Origin: Wolfiporia cocos
Lineage: Eukaryota > Basidiomycota > Agaricomycetes > Polyporales > Phaeolaceae
DNA: 64,000 nt
Direction: 5' to 3'
Assembly (NCBI GenBank): GCA_029448655.1
Contig: JACCLO010000008.1
Location: forward strand, 1,426,001 to 1,490,000
Part shown: in pieces, positions 46,391-56,295 of the stretch
How the letters are laid out: every line of letters starts with the position of its first letter
How positions within the stretch are numbered: position 1 is the first letter of the stretch
Notes under the pieces: generated by a model
The model's input: only the letters and a program-made list of their open reading frames with translations
The model's database searches: none
What the model was told of the DNA's origin: nothing
Made by a program: the position numbers and the translations under genes

Positions 46391-46949
46391 TGTCACAAAT
46401 TATTCCTTTATTAATTTAGACTCCCTCGCTATAGGTTGTACGTGCGGCGCTAGGCGTACGCCGCGCCTCTACTCCATAGCCACCTCCAGCGTCACTCCCA
46501 GTTATTGCAGGTCACCTGGTCGTTAGGTTAGCGCTGTAGGGTAGCGCGCGCCTCCGGTACTCACGTTATGGTCACAGTAGTTACATGTAGCGTCACTTAG
46601 CACATGACCCAGTAGATACGGCGCACAGGCCTCATCTTTAGGGCAGTACTAGTAGTCACATCGCTCATGTATATATTACGACGGAATGTGGGCTTACTCC
46701 CCATTCCTAAGATTCTCGACAATTGGGCATAGCCCCTTTCTTACTATCGCTGTGATGCTCTCTGGCCCGGGGCCCGTATCGCGTCGTGCTAGTCTGTGAG
46801 CCGCCTCTGTTACCTCGACGTACACAAGGGGACTAGTCACCCCCACGTTGCCTCTGCGTTCAGCGCTGGCACGGTGACTTGTAGGCTCGCTCAACGGCGT
46901 GTATGGTTCCCCCTGAGCCCAGGGGTAGCACAGACGTAAGTCTGTGTCA
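46391..46949 (+). repeat. 3' LTR of element N
   Basis: 559 bp, directly after the purine tract and before CATTC. Confidence 0.92.
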
Positions 46950-48024
46950 CATTCACCATCATTGAACAGCTTTCAAAAGTAACATTCAAGCTGAAGATGG
47001 GGTCCCAATACAGAGCATATCATCCAGTATTCCACGCCTCTAAACTATATCCATATAAAACGTCAGAAATAGAAGGACAAATTGTCCCTATAGACGACGA
47101 GGATAGTAAGGACGATAAGGAATGGGAAGTCGAAGCAATCCTAAGTCATAGAAGACGACGAGGGAAGCCAGAGTTCCTTATCCACTGGAAAGACACTACC
47201 AAAGTCGACGATACCTGGGAACCAGAAGAAAATCTCACTGGCGCCAAGGAAATCTTAGACGAATATAAAGCACAGTCTTTCAATACAGTAAAGACGATCG
47301 ACGTAGAACACCAAATCCTCGTCACAGACCCAGAAGACGACCCCAACTGGAAAGTTGGAGACCGATATCTATGGCCGGATGACTGGCCCCAACAAAACGA
47401 CCTATTAGACGAAGACGAGTCTGAAGGTTACGACACAGATGACGAAAGACTGGAACGTATCCCCAAACCCGAATCTAGATGGTTAAAAAGGGATCCTTTC
47501 GGTGAATTCGTAGAAGACAATGTAGTCTTCAACAAAGAAATAGTCTTTGCCAAAGACCTTAAACCAGGGCACTCAAGCATAGGATATCCTGAAAAGGGTA
47601 CCTCACATTCAGCCGGATACGACATCCGATCCGCAGAAGACACAGCAATCCCACCAGGGAAACTAGTAACCATACCCACGGGTTTAAAGATGTTACTACC
47701 CTACGGTCACTATGGACAACTCATGACAAGATCTAGCATGGCTAAGAAAGACATGCTAGTAGTCGGAGGAGTCATCGACTGGGATTACAGAGGAGAAGTA
47801 ATGGTCATGATCCGAAATTTTGGTAATGACTATCAACATATAAACGAGACTGATAAAATCGCCCAATTACTAATCCTACCAGTTCCCAACCCGGAAGTCA
47901 ACATAACCCATACCGCTAACTACGACAAGCTCTATGGAGACATGGGTACAAGAAAAGAAGGAGGTTTTGGTTCCACAGGGAGATAAAATGTCTTTTCGGG
48001 ACGAAAAGCATAAAGAGGGGGTAA

Positions 48025-48524
48025 TGTCACAGTTTTCTAGGCATTCTCCTATTTTTTCCCGAATTTCTAGCTATTATTCCGACTTATCCTACTGATAAGT
48101 CGTATCTAAGACGGTTAGTACACCTAACCTCGTTCAGTCACATGACCTGTAGATCCTACGTCAGAGACCTAGACTACATAGTCATATCACGATGGTCATC
48201 GGCCCCGCGTTAACGCCCTACGGCCTTTAGCCCGCTTATCAGATCTAGCTTACGCTATACCAAAGCACGCCATTATGGCACCATACCAGAAGCGCTGAGC
48301 ATTACCGCTCAGCGCACAGACCTTCTAGCATTAGGGCAAGCAGTTCTTGAGTAATGCCCTACATGTATATAAGCCGATACGTCTAAGGCCTAAGTCCTTA
48401 GAACTATCAATCTGTTACACGACGCTTTAGCTGATAACTACTGCTTCACTTGACTCGTTCTACCAACTCGCAACAATTCGACGTTTCGACCCAGCAAGCC
48501 AGAACTACAGTGAGTCTTGGGTCA
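48025..48524 (+). repeat. 3' LTR of element B
   Basis: 500 bp, preceded by AAGAGGGGGTAA. Differs from the 5' LTR at two positions near its start. Confidence 0.95.
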
Positions 48525-50006
48525 CAAGCGGCAGTAGTCACCCTCATCATCTGCTAGATAGACATATGAGAATGCTATTAATTAGAATGGCTGTACATGT
48601 AATTTGTGGATGTACTCACCTCCTGGCTGAGGGTTCTGCAACATGACGGAGGATGCAGAGCCAAGAGAGACCCAAGTGCTGCCACCCTGGCCACCCTCAC
48701 GGACCTTGTGATCCGCAACACGTCTCGATCGCCATGGCTCCGATGCCACTTTGCTGCTCTTTTGGCGCATTGAAGGTCCAGGTCCACTCACTTTGTCATC
48801 CATTTCAACATCCTGGCTGCTGTTATGGCTTCTTGTCTTCATTTTATCCATCCACTCCTGAACTGTATCCTCCTGCTCATCCTGCTCCTGCTCCTCATCC
48901 TCCTGCTCCACCTCCTCCTGATCTTTCATGTCTCATCTTCATCTTCCATAATCTCATCCTCACCCTCCGCATCCTCATCCTCCTCACTCTGCTGGTCCAA
49001 AGTCTTCCAGAAGCCTCTAGGCTCCTTTTCCTTCCCCTTTCCCTTGTCCTTGGTGCTCTTGATTTCTTCCACATCCTGTTCATAGTCCACTAATTTGCAT
49101 ATCAGCACATGAAAAAACCAACCTCACAATCACTCACCTGGTTTGGGGAGTTTTGCATGCTCCTGTTCGCTCCGGAGGGTTCTTTCGGTGAATTCGAACC
49201 CCCTCCCCTCAGCATGGTACACCACATTGAGTCTCGGGTGAAAAATGGTGTGTGGCAGTCTTCAGCATTGTACTGCTTCTGGAAGAGCTCTGTGACCTCG
49301 AGTGCTGCATGGCCTTTGAGAGGTATGAACTTGTTGTTTGCATTCAGGGTCTTTGGAACGAGGTTGCACACAGCACTCATCAAAGTACACTTCTCACATC
49401 TCAAATGCCAGGATGTATCAATTGTGCAGGGGGTCTGATATAGGAAGCAATTCATGCATGCCAATACTTGGATAGAAATGAGTGTTGCGTTTTTGAGATT
49501 CAAACCTCACTTACCGATCTCACTGCTTTGTCGGACGGGCACGGTCGCGGCTTTGTCTTCTTTGTTTGGAAAGTCTTGGAGTTTGCTTTCCCCTTCTGGC
49601 TCTTGGGTATTGGCTTTCCTGAAGTTGAACGTGCGGGTGATTTGGAGGTGTGAGATGGGGCTGTTGACGATGCCCCACTGTCAGTTTTTTGGGACTTTGA
49701 CGGCCTTCAGTCAGCCGACCATGCATGGAGACGTGTTGATGGCAGCAGTGACACCCTTGTTGCATGGCTGCTGCTCCCTCTGTGACTTCCACCACAACCA
49801 CCACAACCACCGTGATTTCCACCACGACCACTGCGACCACCACGACCACTGCGACCACCGTGACTTCCTTCATGACCCTCGCAACCTCTGCAACTTCTGC
49901 GGCTGCGACCTCGGCGACCCCCATCACCTTCCTCCTGCTCCTCCCCATCGCCTTCCTGCTCCCCATATACATTCTCCCCACTGTCAACATCATCTATCAC
50001 AACACC

Positions 50007-50542
50007 TGTTACGGTCCGTATGAATCCATATATCTTTGACACCTCACTGGAAAGGAGGACTTAGCGTTCAACCACTGTATTGTGCGTTTATTTCCAGGGT
50101 TCCCTGTTCAACCAGCAACCCTTGTTTCATGTACAACAACCCTATGCCCATGGTCTCGTAGCGTATCAGGTTCTAGGTGATATCTGCTGTCTAACCACAG
50201 AACTTCTGCGTTTCAGCCGCTGTTGCGCTCAACCACAACGTTTCAGCTTAGTTATCTCAGCATACTAGCCTTATGGACTTAGTGGTAGCAGTACCAAGGA
50301 CACTATGACCCCGGTTACAGAATCATAGTATAAAAACCCTGCTGTAAATACTGGTCGAGTTCCTCAGCTCGACCTTGTTGAATTACAAGGATCTTATACT
50401 CGTTCTCAAAGGCTTGAGCAATTAAGCCTGCAGCTAGTATATCGACGCTCGACTCTGCTGAGTCCGACGAGTAGTGCACTACTCGATACACTGAGTAACT
50501 CGACTTAGTTATTTCAGCTGAACGGATATTTGATCCGTAACA
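50007..50542 (+). mobile_element. Solo LTR related to the E/F family, 536 bp
   Basis: TGTTACGG...CCGTAACA with duplication ACACC (50002-50006 and 50543-50547). It carries TATAAAAAC and the same predicted RNA start AGCTCGACCTT (50366-50376) as E and F, though most of its sequence has diverged. It interrupts an exon of the minus-strand host gene. Confidence 0.9.
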
Positions 50543-52099
50543 ACACCCTCACCTCTCACATGACCTCTCCAATTGTCCTTTTCATCTTGACCTCTTTTTT
50601 TCCCCACTATTTGGGCAGTCAAGCCACCCTCCTCACTGTTTGGCAAGTCTATATATGCATCTTTAGTTGCTCAATTGTAGCATTATGGAGGAAATTTTTT
50701 TGACTCACTTGAATTCCACCACTGATCCTCTCCCAAATCCTCAACCTCTGGGATGGCTCTGCTTTCCACCACCATTGCGATATTGGAGTTGGTCTTGATC
50801 TGTTCATCGTCCTTGCTCACCCTTATGGTGTTGAAAGCCCTCAAGTCGTTGTTTGCATCAGTATACTCCGCTACTATGCTGGCCACGAGAGGTGGCAGCC
50901 CCTGACCTTTTTGTATTTTGCTAGACTTAAAGAGAGTAACATATTCTGCCTGAGAGGCTTCCTTTGAGCACCATAGACCAGCATAAAAACAAAAGATGTT
51001 AACTCACAACCATATCCATCATATTCTCCTCCCACACATCATACTCTCCGCCCTCCATGTCAGGGGCTGCCCTGAAGGCTGCAACCATCCAGGCTATCAT
51101 CAGATCAATATTAACCCAGGTGGAGGTGCTGGCCATGTTCTCGACTAGGCAGGAGGTAACAAAAATGAAGCTGATTGTGTTGGGGAGGGAGTGCAAGTGC
51201 AGGGGCAGTGCGCTGGTTCTGAGTAGAGCGGTCGCAGTTGTGCCTTGTGCAACTTGTTGCTATTGGTCCGCGGCCTCATGCCCAGTCAGGTTCGGTCTGG
51301 GAAGCGCCCACCTTCTATTTCATTTGTATGCCTTGATTTGGTGCATGCATCAGCAGTCCACACTTCTATTCCCATGGTTCTATCTGATCATATCTTTGAT
51401 CTAAGATCATTCTTTCCACACCACGACCTCGCATGAAACTGTCACGCCGCATGCTTCCATCTCCTTGTCTCACTCCCTGTTGCCCCACAACTGCTCTATA
51501 CGTATACTTCCATACTAGTCTAGTGTGGGTTATCATCTAGGAAGAAGGTCAGACATCTGCCCAAGGTCAAGTAATTGAAGATATGGAGATGCAACAAGGT
51601 GCAGTGCTCATTCACCTTTCACCATAACATTTGAGGTTTTACCATGGGGTGAAGAGGACTCAGCAATGCAGGCTACTGAGCCTGTTCCAAAGACCCAGCC
51701 TCTGAGTAAACGCCGACCAGACTGGCAATTTAGCAGACCTTTGTCGATGCCCACGACCTCAGATGTGACCACCACGACTGGCATGACCGCAACCAGCACA
51801 ACCAGTGCAACCAGCGCAACCAGTGCAACCAGCGTGATGCCTGCGACTGGCACAGCCATGGCTTTTGCAACCACCGCAACTAGCTCAACCACAACTTCCA
51901 TGACCTCCGCTACTGCTGCAGCTGATGCCATTGCACCCCCTATGACCCCCACATCCAGCTCAGCCACAATTTCCATGACCTCCACAATGACCCAAAACTC
52001 TAGGGTCATCCCCCTACGCCTAACGCCCACTAACTATCTGCATCCCAAGGCTAAGTCGTCAAAGGGTACACCACCTCCCTAAGACGAGGCCGAGGTACG

Positions 52100-52479
52100 T
52101 CTCACAGACTAGCGAGTATCTTATAGAGCGCAAGCAGAGTGATAACGAGCAATGGAGGGCCTAAGCCCCAAAGTCGAGATTAAAAGGTCTGAGGCAAGAA
52201 CGCCGCCAGACCCAAGCTTATATGTACATCAGGAGCGCTGAACCAAAGGCCATATTGTCTACCCTAAAGCAACGCGGCCTGTGCGCGCGCGCCTACGAGT
52301 CATAGCCTAGAACGCTTATCTAATGTACTATCTTATCTGTAAGAGATGCGCGTTATCTCCAGTAAGTACCGTGACGCCAATAAGGATGTCACGTGCCCTA
52401 TAGTCGTGAAGCCGAGGGTTCGACTCCCGGTAAAGCCAAAACATTATATATAGGAAACGTCACCGAATAATCTGTGACA
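52100..52479 (-). mobile_element. Probable degenerate solo LTR, about 380 bp
   Basis: Right end ATCTGTGACA fits the TGTCAC LTR class; the left end (TCTCACAGAC) looks mutated and no target duplication is seen. Contains a tRNA 3'-half-like motif (GGGTTCGACTCCCGG) near its U3 start, as the 440-bp LTR at 1135 does. Confidence 0.5.
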
Positions 52480-52619
52480 CACAACCACCATGGAGGGACT
52501 TCAGTCAATTATCTTAATCTGCCAACTGCCCTTCGCTTAAGAAATCGCAGTTGCGAGCTAGGTTTGCACGCAGATTAATCTGCTAACTGCGGCAGATTAA
52601 TCTACTGTGACAATAAAAT

Positions 52620-52702
52620 GGTACATCCCGGATTCGAACCAAGGACCTCAGCACAGATGAGAATAACAGCATTGCAGCATAATTAGCCAACTGAGCTACG
52701 GC
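52620..52702 (-). other. tRNA-like sequence in the left arm
   Basis: Perfect A box TAGCTCAGTTGG (52687-52698) and B box GGTTCGAATCC, with a pairing T-arm (CTTGG and CCGGG). The acceptor ends (TGCGCCG and ATGTACC) do not pair and the anticodon loop is too long, so this looks tRNA-derived rather than a working tRNA gene. Confidence 0.5.
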
Positions 52703-53002
52703 GCAACTGGTGTTGCCCCCATTTTAAGCAATATATAGAGTATTTTGTAAACTTCATTTTCGCAGTTTAATATCTTCCATAACACAAATACAAATGAATC
52801 TGCCTCTAAAGACCTGTGATTCCAGTGTATTCAGCTTTCCCATGGTGAGTTGCTCCAGGTCAAGCATGGTAAATCAAGCTACCAGTATCATTGATTTCTG
52901 TATGCTTGTTGGAGCAGTTAGTTGCCTTGATGATTTGCGAAAATTGTGTGTAACATTTGCGTTATATATATTTTAATTGGTCAATGGTACCTGTTGCCAC
53001 AA

Positions 53003-53083
53003 TGGCTCAGTTGGCTAATTACACTGCGATGCTGTTATTCTCATCTGTGCTGAGGTCCTTGGTTCGAATCCGGGATGTACCAT
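53003..53083 (+). other. tRNA-like sequence in the right arm
   Basis: Mirror copy with A box TGGCTCAGTTGG and B box GGTTCGAATCC at 53061-53071. Same lack of acceptor pairing. Confidence 0.5.
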
Positions 53084-53604
53084 TTTATTGTCACAGTAGA
53101 TTAATCTGCCGCAGTTAGCAGATTAATCTGCGTGCAAACCTAGCTCGCAACTGCGATTTCTTAAGCAAAGGGCAGTTGGCAGATTAAGATAATTGACTGA
53201 AACTCTACCACCATGACCATGGCGACCGCCGCGATCACTGCGATCACAACTTCTGCTGCAACCGTGACTGCTGCGACCGCAACTTCTGTGGCCACCACGG
53301 CTCGCGCAACCACTTTAATCTGTTGAAAGCACACCAACTGGGATTTTAAACCGCTAGTAGACCCTACAAACACCATAGCAGAGGGTCAATCAACCTCCCC
53401 AATGTCTGTGTTGCAAGGGCCCCATCCAAGGTGTAGGCGACCCAGTTGGGTCTTCAACCTATCTGAGGCCCTGGCCCTAAGGCTCCAACCATATAATATA
53501 CATGTACAGGAAATCAGTAAATATATGGTATATGGTATATACATGGTATATACATGGTATATACATGGTTTACATGGTTTTCAGATGGTAGATTTTTCAG
53601 ACAT

Positions 53605-54312
53605 TGTTACGGTTATTTTGATTTTTCGAATATCGACAGAACTCACCACTGGGCAAATACGATACAGGGACTTGTTGTGCAACCAACTCCCCTGGTTACT
53701 CGTGACTCTACTGGGCGCATCCCCAGTTGTACTAGTCTATAGGGCGCGTTTCACCTTTGGCAGATCCAACTCTGCCACCGTTTCATGTTCATCGTTTATT
53801 AGCTGATAGATGGCGTTCAACCGCCATCATTCCTATCTATCGTCTCAGGAAAATCACTACATACCTATCAAACGTTTGATACCATAGCGTAGATAGTATC
53901 GGTGACATCTGGGACGGACTTGACCCCTGAAACCCAACATAGTATATAAACTAATGTACCTACTGTCGAGGCTCTTCAGCTCGACCTTGTTGTACAAACA
54001 AGAAGTCTTATACTCGTTCTCAAACGTAGGAAACTACGCTCAGTATTTCTCACTCGAGCAACCGAACGACTAAGTCCTCGAAGTGCACACTGACTTCTCG
54101 GACTTAGGCGAGTCTTATATTCTATTCGACTCGCACCAGAACGAATTATATCCTCTAACGCGTATTGGATATTAAACGACCTCCTAAGGACTTCACTTAG
54201 GACCCGAAGGCATCTAACGAGTATTTGCCTTGCATACGGCGACGTGCCTACGTGCAGAAGAACGATCTATATTCGCGATTCGAATATACGAACGGGTATT
54301 TGACCCGTAACA
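53605..54312 (+). repeat. 5' LTR of element F
   Basis: TGTTACGG...CCCGTAACA, TATATAAA at 53943, predicted RNA start 53978. Confidence 0.95.
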
Positions 54313-54313
54313 G

Positions 54314-54324
54314 AAGGTCGAGCT
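54314..54324 (+). promoter_or_regulatory. Self-primer binding site of element F
   Basis: AAGGTCGAGCT, one nt inside the LTR, complementary to 53978-53988, which begins 35 nt downstream of the TATA box. Confidence 0.8.
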
Positions 54325-54358
54325 CATCACACCCTCACCTACCACGGTGTAAGGGCAC

Positions 54359-56206
54359 ATGATATTTGGACCAGAATTCCCAGCACGACTGATTGAACTT
54401 TTGCCCGAGGACATTCAGGGAGTCTACAGACTCAACCGATACGAGTGGACTGACATCATTGGAGCCTTCTGTAGCCGCGGAGGAATTGTTGTCATTCCAA
54501 GAGAAGATAGGGCATTGAAGTGGGTAGAAGTATACCCCTCCGCAAGAACGACCGCTTGGGAAATAACGCGTGAAGCGTTCGAACGATTCGGAGAAGTCCC
54601 TCCGATGTCAACCGTGACGTTGACCGAAAACGAAACCGAAACCATCAACAGAACCTTCGATGCCGATGGAAATACGAATCAGCCTTCGGGCGCCACAGGA
54701 ATGGCAGGAATTGAGCGCATCGGAGATGATGGGAGAAATCCTGGAAACTTTACAGGAACAGATAACAGCCAGACCGGAGGACAGGACCCTCCAGGATTTA
54801 TATCTGCTTTTGCGCAGAGTGGGATTGGGCCTATGGCTGGAGGAACAGACCTCTTTGGAAACCCCCCACAGAACGCACCCGGAATGGGTAGCGGAGGAAA
54901 TCCGTCTTGGACTAGCCCAAGCGGAGGAATGGGAACGACAAACCCAGGAACATGGCCTTCAGGCCTATTTGGACGAACCTCCGCAGGTACAAGCGGAGGA
55001 GGACTGGGAGGAAACTTCGGACTCGGAGGAGGGAGTGCCCCCCCTCCTGGAGGACTCGGAGGAGGAACCCCCACGAACCCCGGAGGAGGAAACCCTGGAG
55101 GGAACCCAGGGAACCCCGGAGGAAACCCAGGAAACCTGGGTGGAGGATACCCGGGAGGAGGAGGACCCCCAGGCGGGCCCCCACCACCGAATGTGCCGCA
55201 GCCCCAACCTCTGGCGCCGAACCCGTACTACTGACCCCCGATGATAAAGATCAACCCCCCAGACGTATTCGACGGGGAACGATCCGACATGCAGAACTTC
55301 ATAAACCAGTGCAATTCCTGGTTTATGATGTACGAAACGTCATTCCAGAACGACGTTCAGAGAGTAATCTTTATCCTCTCTTATATTTCGAACAAGGGGA
55401 AAACGGGCCAATGGAAACAGAATTATCACCGGGTTTATACGAACCCCCAGACGAAACGATTCTTCCCGCCTAGTCTTGCACAGTTTGACGCAGACTTCCA
55501 GAAAGCCTTCGGAGCCATCGAAGAAGTACAGAAGGCGCGGAAGAAAATCCTGGACGTAACCCAGGACAGAAAGGACATCGATGATTATATCACCGAGTTC
55601 AACAACTTGGCCGGGAAGGCCCAGTACGATCGATACAGCGCAGACGGAAACGCGTTGCTCATAACCCTCTTCGAGAAAGGGTTACCCGAACATACGACCC
55701 GATATATCATCGGTGTTCGGCCGCTACCAGCAACCATTGATGAATGGCAGTCCGCTGCCTCGTACTATGAAAATACGTACAAGATATTCTTGAAACGTGA
55801 TAAACCGTTTGTCAAGAAAAAGGCTTGGCAAGCCTCGAACCAGAATAATGGACGCACTAGTGCTCCACAGACAATCGCACCAAAAGATCCGAATGCGATG
55901 GATGTAGATCGAATGACCACCCAGGAAAGGGACGATCACATCAAAAAGGGAAAATGTTTCACCTGCCACCAGCCAGGACATATGTCACGAGACTGTCCGA
56001 AGAGGCCGAGGAAGCCAGCCCGCCCTAGGCGGACTACTCGAAAAACCGAAGAGGAAGAAGCCGAGCAAGAAGCTCGCATTGAAGAAGTCTCTGAGGAAGA
56101 GACTGAATACATCACCGCTAACAGAGCGGTCACAGCAATTAGGGTTTTGAAAGCCAAGAACCCCGAGCTCCTAGCAAGGCTCGTAGAAGAACAGGATTTT
56201 GCCTAG
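54359..56206 (+). pseudogene. gag: Element F Gag, one nonsense codon
   Basis: Same length and order as the E Gag. TGA at 55232-55234 follows the Gly-rich region (…NPYY), where E has CGA. The frame continues through the Gag domain to the [14 protein letters not shown] knuckle and ends at 56206. Confidence 0.92.
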
Positions 56207-56295
56207 GAGGGAAGCCCACGGTCTTACCCTCCGAGAAAGCAGCACATGTAATTACCTCGTTCGAGAAGAATCGATCCCTCTTCATCCCGGTAATC

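Larger units (their letters stand above)
45034..46949 (+). mobile_element. Non-autonomous short LTR element N, 1,916 bp
   Basis: Two 559-bp LTRs (45034-45592 and 46391-46949), identical by eye, 798 bp interior, target duplication CATTC (45029-45033 and 46950-46954). Same family as C and D: shared interior blocks, leader hairpin and purine tract (CGAGAGGGGGGGTAA). No enzyme encoded. It sits in the pol gene of element B. Confidence 0.95.
41623..47986 (+). pseudogene. pol: Element B Pol with C-terminal dUTPase, split by element N
   Basis: First part 41623-45033: protease (ALVDSGAS), RT (YLDDILIF), RNase H (YEVYDKELLAIIRALEEW), integrase finger (HHDH...CDTCQRMK) and core (TCDFIMYL, ISDRGVQF, GQTERVNQ). 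Element N inserts at the GPF codons. Resuming at 46955, GPF joins TIIEQLSKV in frame, then chromodomain (WEVEAILSHRRR...FLIHWK) and dUTPase (SAGYDIRSAED, TRSSMAKK, GVIDWDYRGEV, DKIAQLL, EGGFGSTGR) to 47986. Apart from N the frame is open. Close relative of the element A Pol, including the PDHEEGVELDN linker. Confidence 0.93.
37607..48524 (+). mobile_element. Gypsy element B (chromodomain, C-terminal dUTPase), with N inserted
   Basis: Two 500-bp LTRs (37607-38106 and 48025-48524) with two visible differences, both C/T. Target duplication CAAGC at 37602-37606 and 48525-48529. Its target spans the last two bases of the 3' LTR of E and part of the E target duplication. Order: LTR, leader, ORF1, gag, pol, LTR, as in element A. 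Without N it is about 9.0 kb. Gag carries one TGA and pol is split by N. Confidence 0.95.
28047..51196 (-). pseudogene. Multi-exon host gene split by elements E+B+N and a solo LTR
   Basis: Minus-strand exons join in phase: 51196-51008, 50949-50709, 50648-50548 (then a solo LTR), 50001 into a Gly/Arg tract, about 49667-49515, 49434-49138, 49075-48620, 48550-48532 (then E and B), and 29130 to about 28720 running to a stop at 28047. Introns are 58-80 nt with GTGAGT or GTAAGT donors. Features: an N-terminal helix (TWVNIDLMIAWMVAAFRAAP), a basic KSQKGKANSKT segment, a Cys-rich motif (TPCTIDTSWHLRCEKC...VCNL) that may bind zinc, acidic EEDEDAEGEDE, a coiled coil (MSGLLEQVIHKVDSLEKLI) and a Thr/Ser-rich C-terminus. 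The solo LTR and element E both lie within exons. A one-base frame change near 48927 also breaks the acidic exon. Family and function unknown; it may be a multicopy DNA-binding-like protein. Confidence 0.6.
52500..53201. mobile_element. Palindromic element with ~200-bp inverted arms, each with a tRNA-like unit
   Basis: Arms 52500-52703 and 52998-53201 are near-identical reverse complements, ending TTCAGTCAATT and AATTGACTGAA, with about 295 bp between. No transposase. Flanks are GAC and ACT, so any target duplication is at most 2 bp. It sits within the second Thr-rich gene copy. Confidence 0.75.

Noticed and set aside
45337..46894. Two identical 66-codon minus-strand frames at 45337-45537 and 46694-46894
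   Set aside because: They are the two LTRs of element N, not duplicated genes.
53003..53083. Functional tRNA gene
   Set aside because: Acceptor strands do not pair and the anticodon region is irregular, although A and B boxes are good.
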